The notes below the pieces were generated by a model. The model was not told the DNA's origin. It did not search any database and saw only the letters and a program-made list of their open reading frames with translations. A stretch of DNA of 64,000 nt, taken from NCBI RefSeq assembly GCF_000981035.1, contig NZ_LAYJ01000103.1, positions 41,511-105,510 of the forward strand, read 5' to 3'. The position numbers were made by a program, and so were the translations under genes. Of the stretch, positions 63,588 to 64,000 are shown piece by piece. The first letter of the stretch is position 1, and each line of letters begins with the position of its first letter. The DNA comes from Christensenella hongkongensis (GTDB taxonomy: Bacteria > Bacillota > Clostridia > Christensenellales > Christensenellaceae).

Positions 63588-64000
63588 TCATAGCTTTGAG
63601 CCGTGCTTTAAGGCCCTGATAACCGGAAGCTCTTCGTTGGAAAGGAAGCGCACCAGGGCTCCGCCTCCTGTGCAGATGTACGACATCTCATCCTTGAGCC
63701 CGAACTTCTTGGTTGCGGTCACGCTGTCTCCTCCGCCTACCACTGAATATGCGTCCGAATGCGCGATCGCTTCCCATACCGCCCTTGTCCCAAGCTCGGA
63801 TTCCCTGTCCTCAAATACGCCCATTGGCCCATTGATGAAAACCGTCTGCGCATAGTTTAAGGTTTCGCTGTATTTGGCCGCAGTCTCTTTCCCAATGTCG
63901 ATATACACTTCCTCGTCCGATACGCCGCTAAGCGGCACATCCTTGCGTTTGCCGTCTGTTACGCATGCAAGGTCAACGGGCAGTACGAGCTTATCACGGT
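63588..64000 (-). CDS. pgk: Phosphoglycerate kinase, 3' part (runs off the window)
   Basis: The C-terminal 136 codons of the glycolytic kinase that makes ATP from 1,3-bisphosphoglycerate. Visible landmarks are LVLPVDLACV, VFINGPMGVFED, and the nucleotide-binding VVGGGDSVTATKKFG and CTGGGALVRFL. The last part differs from the common SHISTGGGASLEFLEGK: SYICTGGG then ALVRFLSNEE, and the tail RALKHGSKL is slightly long. The upstream part lies beyond position 64000. It is 472 bp from the polyol operon. Confidence 0.92.
   Translation of the reverse strand, partial: RDKLVLPVDLACVTDGKRKDVPLSGVSDEEVYIDIGKETAAKYSETLNYAQTVFINGPMGVFEDRESELGTRAVWEAIAHSDAYSVVGGGDSVTATKKFGLKDEMSYICTGGGALVRFLSNEELPVIRALKHGSKL

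Noticed and set aside
63418..63855. 145-codon plus-strand frame at the end of the window
   Set aside because: It covers the polyol promoter and the antisense of pgk; no coding evidence.
1..64000. tRNA, rRNA, prophage, integrase, transposase, CRISPR or plasmid origin
   Set aside because: No such sequence or protein was found on either strand; the window looks like stable chromosomal core with catabolic operons.

Overview
The window reads as chromosomal DNA of an anaerobic, moderately GC-rich Gram-positive bacterium of the class Clostridia. This is inferred from gene content: [FeFe]-hydrogenase maturases, an agmatine deiminase operon, a Trp T-box, a PyrR-type attenuator, Bacillus-like Pho boxes and strong AGGAGG ribosome sites. 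Christensenellales-like bacteria are one possibility, but this was not tested. Most genes lie on the minus strand. I see no rRNA, tRNA, CRISPR array, phage or insertion sequence.

Layout. 1-6 kb: 5' part of cysS, then the lepA-hemW-ABC-F operon. 6-10 kb: phosphoglucomutase on the plus strand, converging on an operon of mtnA and a protein with a EutN/CcmL (microcompartment vertex) domain and a long tail. 10-17 kb: the complete phosphate regulon pstSCAB-phoU-phoP-phoR behind a four-repeat Pho box, then a cyclophilin. 17-22.6 kb: hydE-hydG-hydF behind a possible attenuator, and a eukaryote-type hexokinase. 22.7-28.6 kb (plus strand): sn-glycerol-1-phosphate dehydrogenase, a polar amino-acid ABC importer, an acyl-ACP thioesterase and phosphofructokinase. 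28.7-31.3 kb: a Cache-HAMP-GGDEF cyclase and a response regulator whose partner kinase survives only as a C-terminal scrap. 31.6-36.6 kb: agmatine operon aguB-aguD-aguA-aguC with a GC hairpin in every spacer. 36.7-43.7 kb: hotdog thioesterase, APC permease, ROK regulator, a phosphomannose-isomerase-like protein with a textbook repressible promoter, and an aldehyde dehydrogenase. 43.9-46.4 kb: argF with an ARG box, and pyrBI with an attenuator. 46.5-50.5 kb: a 57-residue membrane peptide, a divergent MATE/MarR pair with operators, and cardiolipin synthase. 50.7-54.2 kb: T-box-controlled trpB2, a DUF4190-like protein and an ApgM-type phosphatase/mutase. 54.3-63.5 kb: a sugar or polyol operon (M24 protein, Zn-dehydrogenase, ABC importer, short-chain dehydrogenase, a deleted second one, FGGY kinase). 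The window ends inside pgk.

Central metabolism (pgcA, hexokinase, pfk, pgk), nitrogen and carbamoyl-phosphate chemistry (three carbamoyltransferases plus carbamate kinase) and many cis-regulatory sites dominate. The points most worth follow-up are the vertex-like protein coupled to mtnA, the polyol operon with a metal-site-altered M24 protein and an in-frame dehydrogenase remnant, the isomerase-like protein with its 25-bp operator, the leader of the hyd operon, and the orphaned response regulator.
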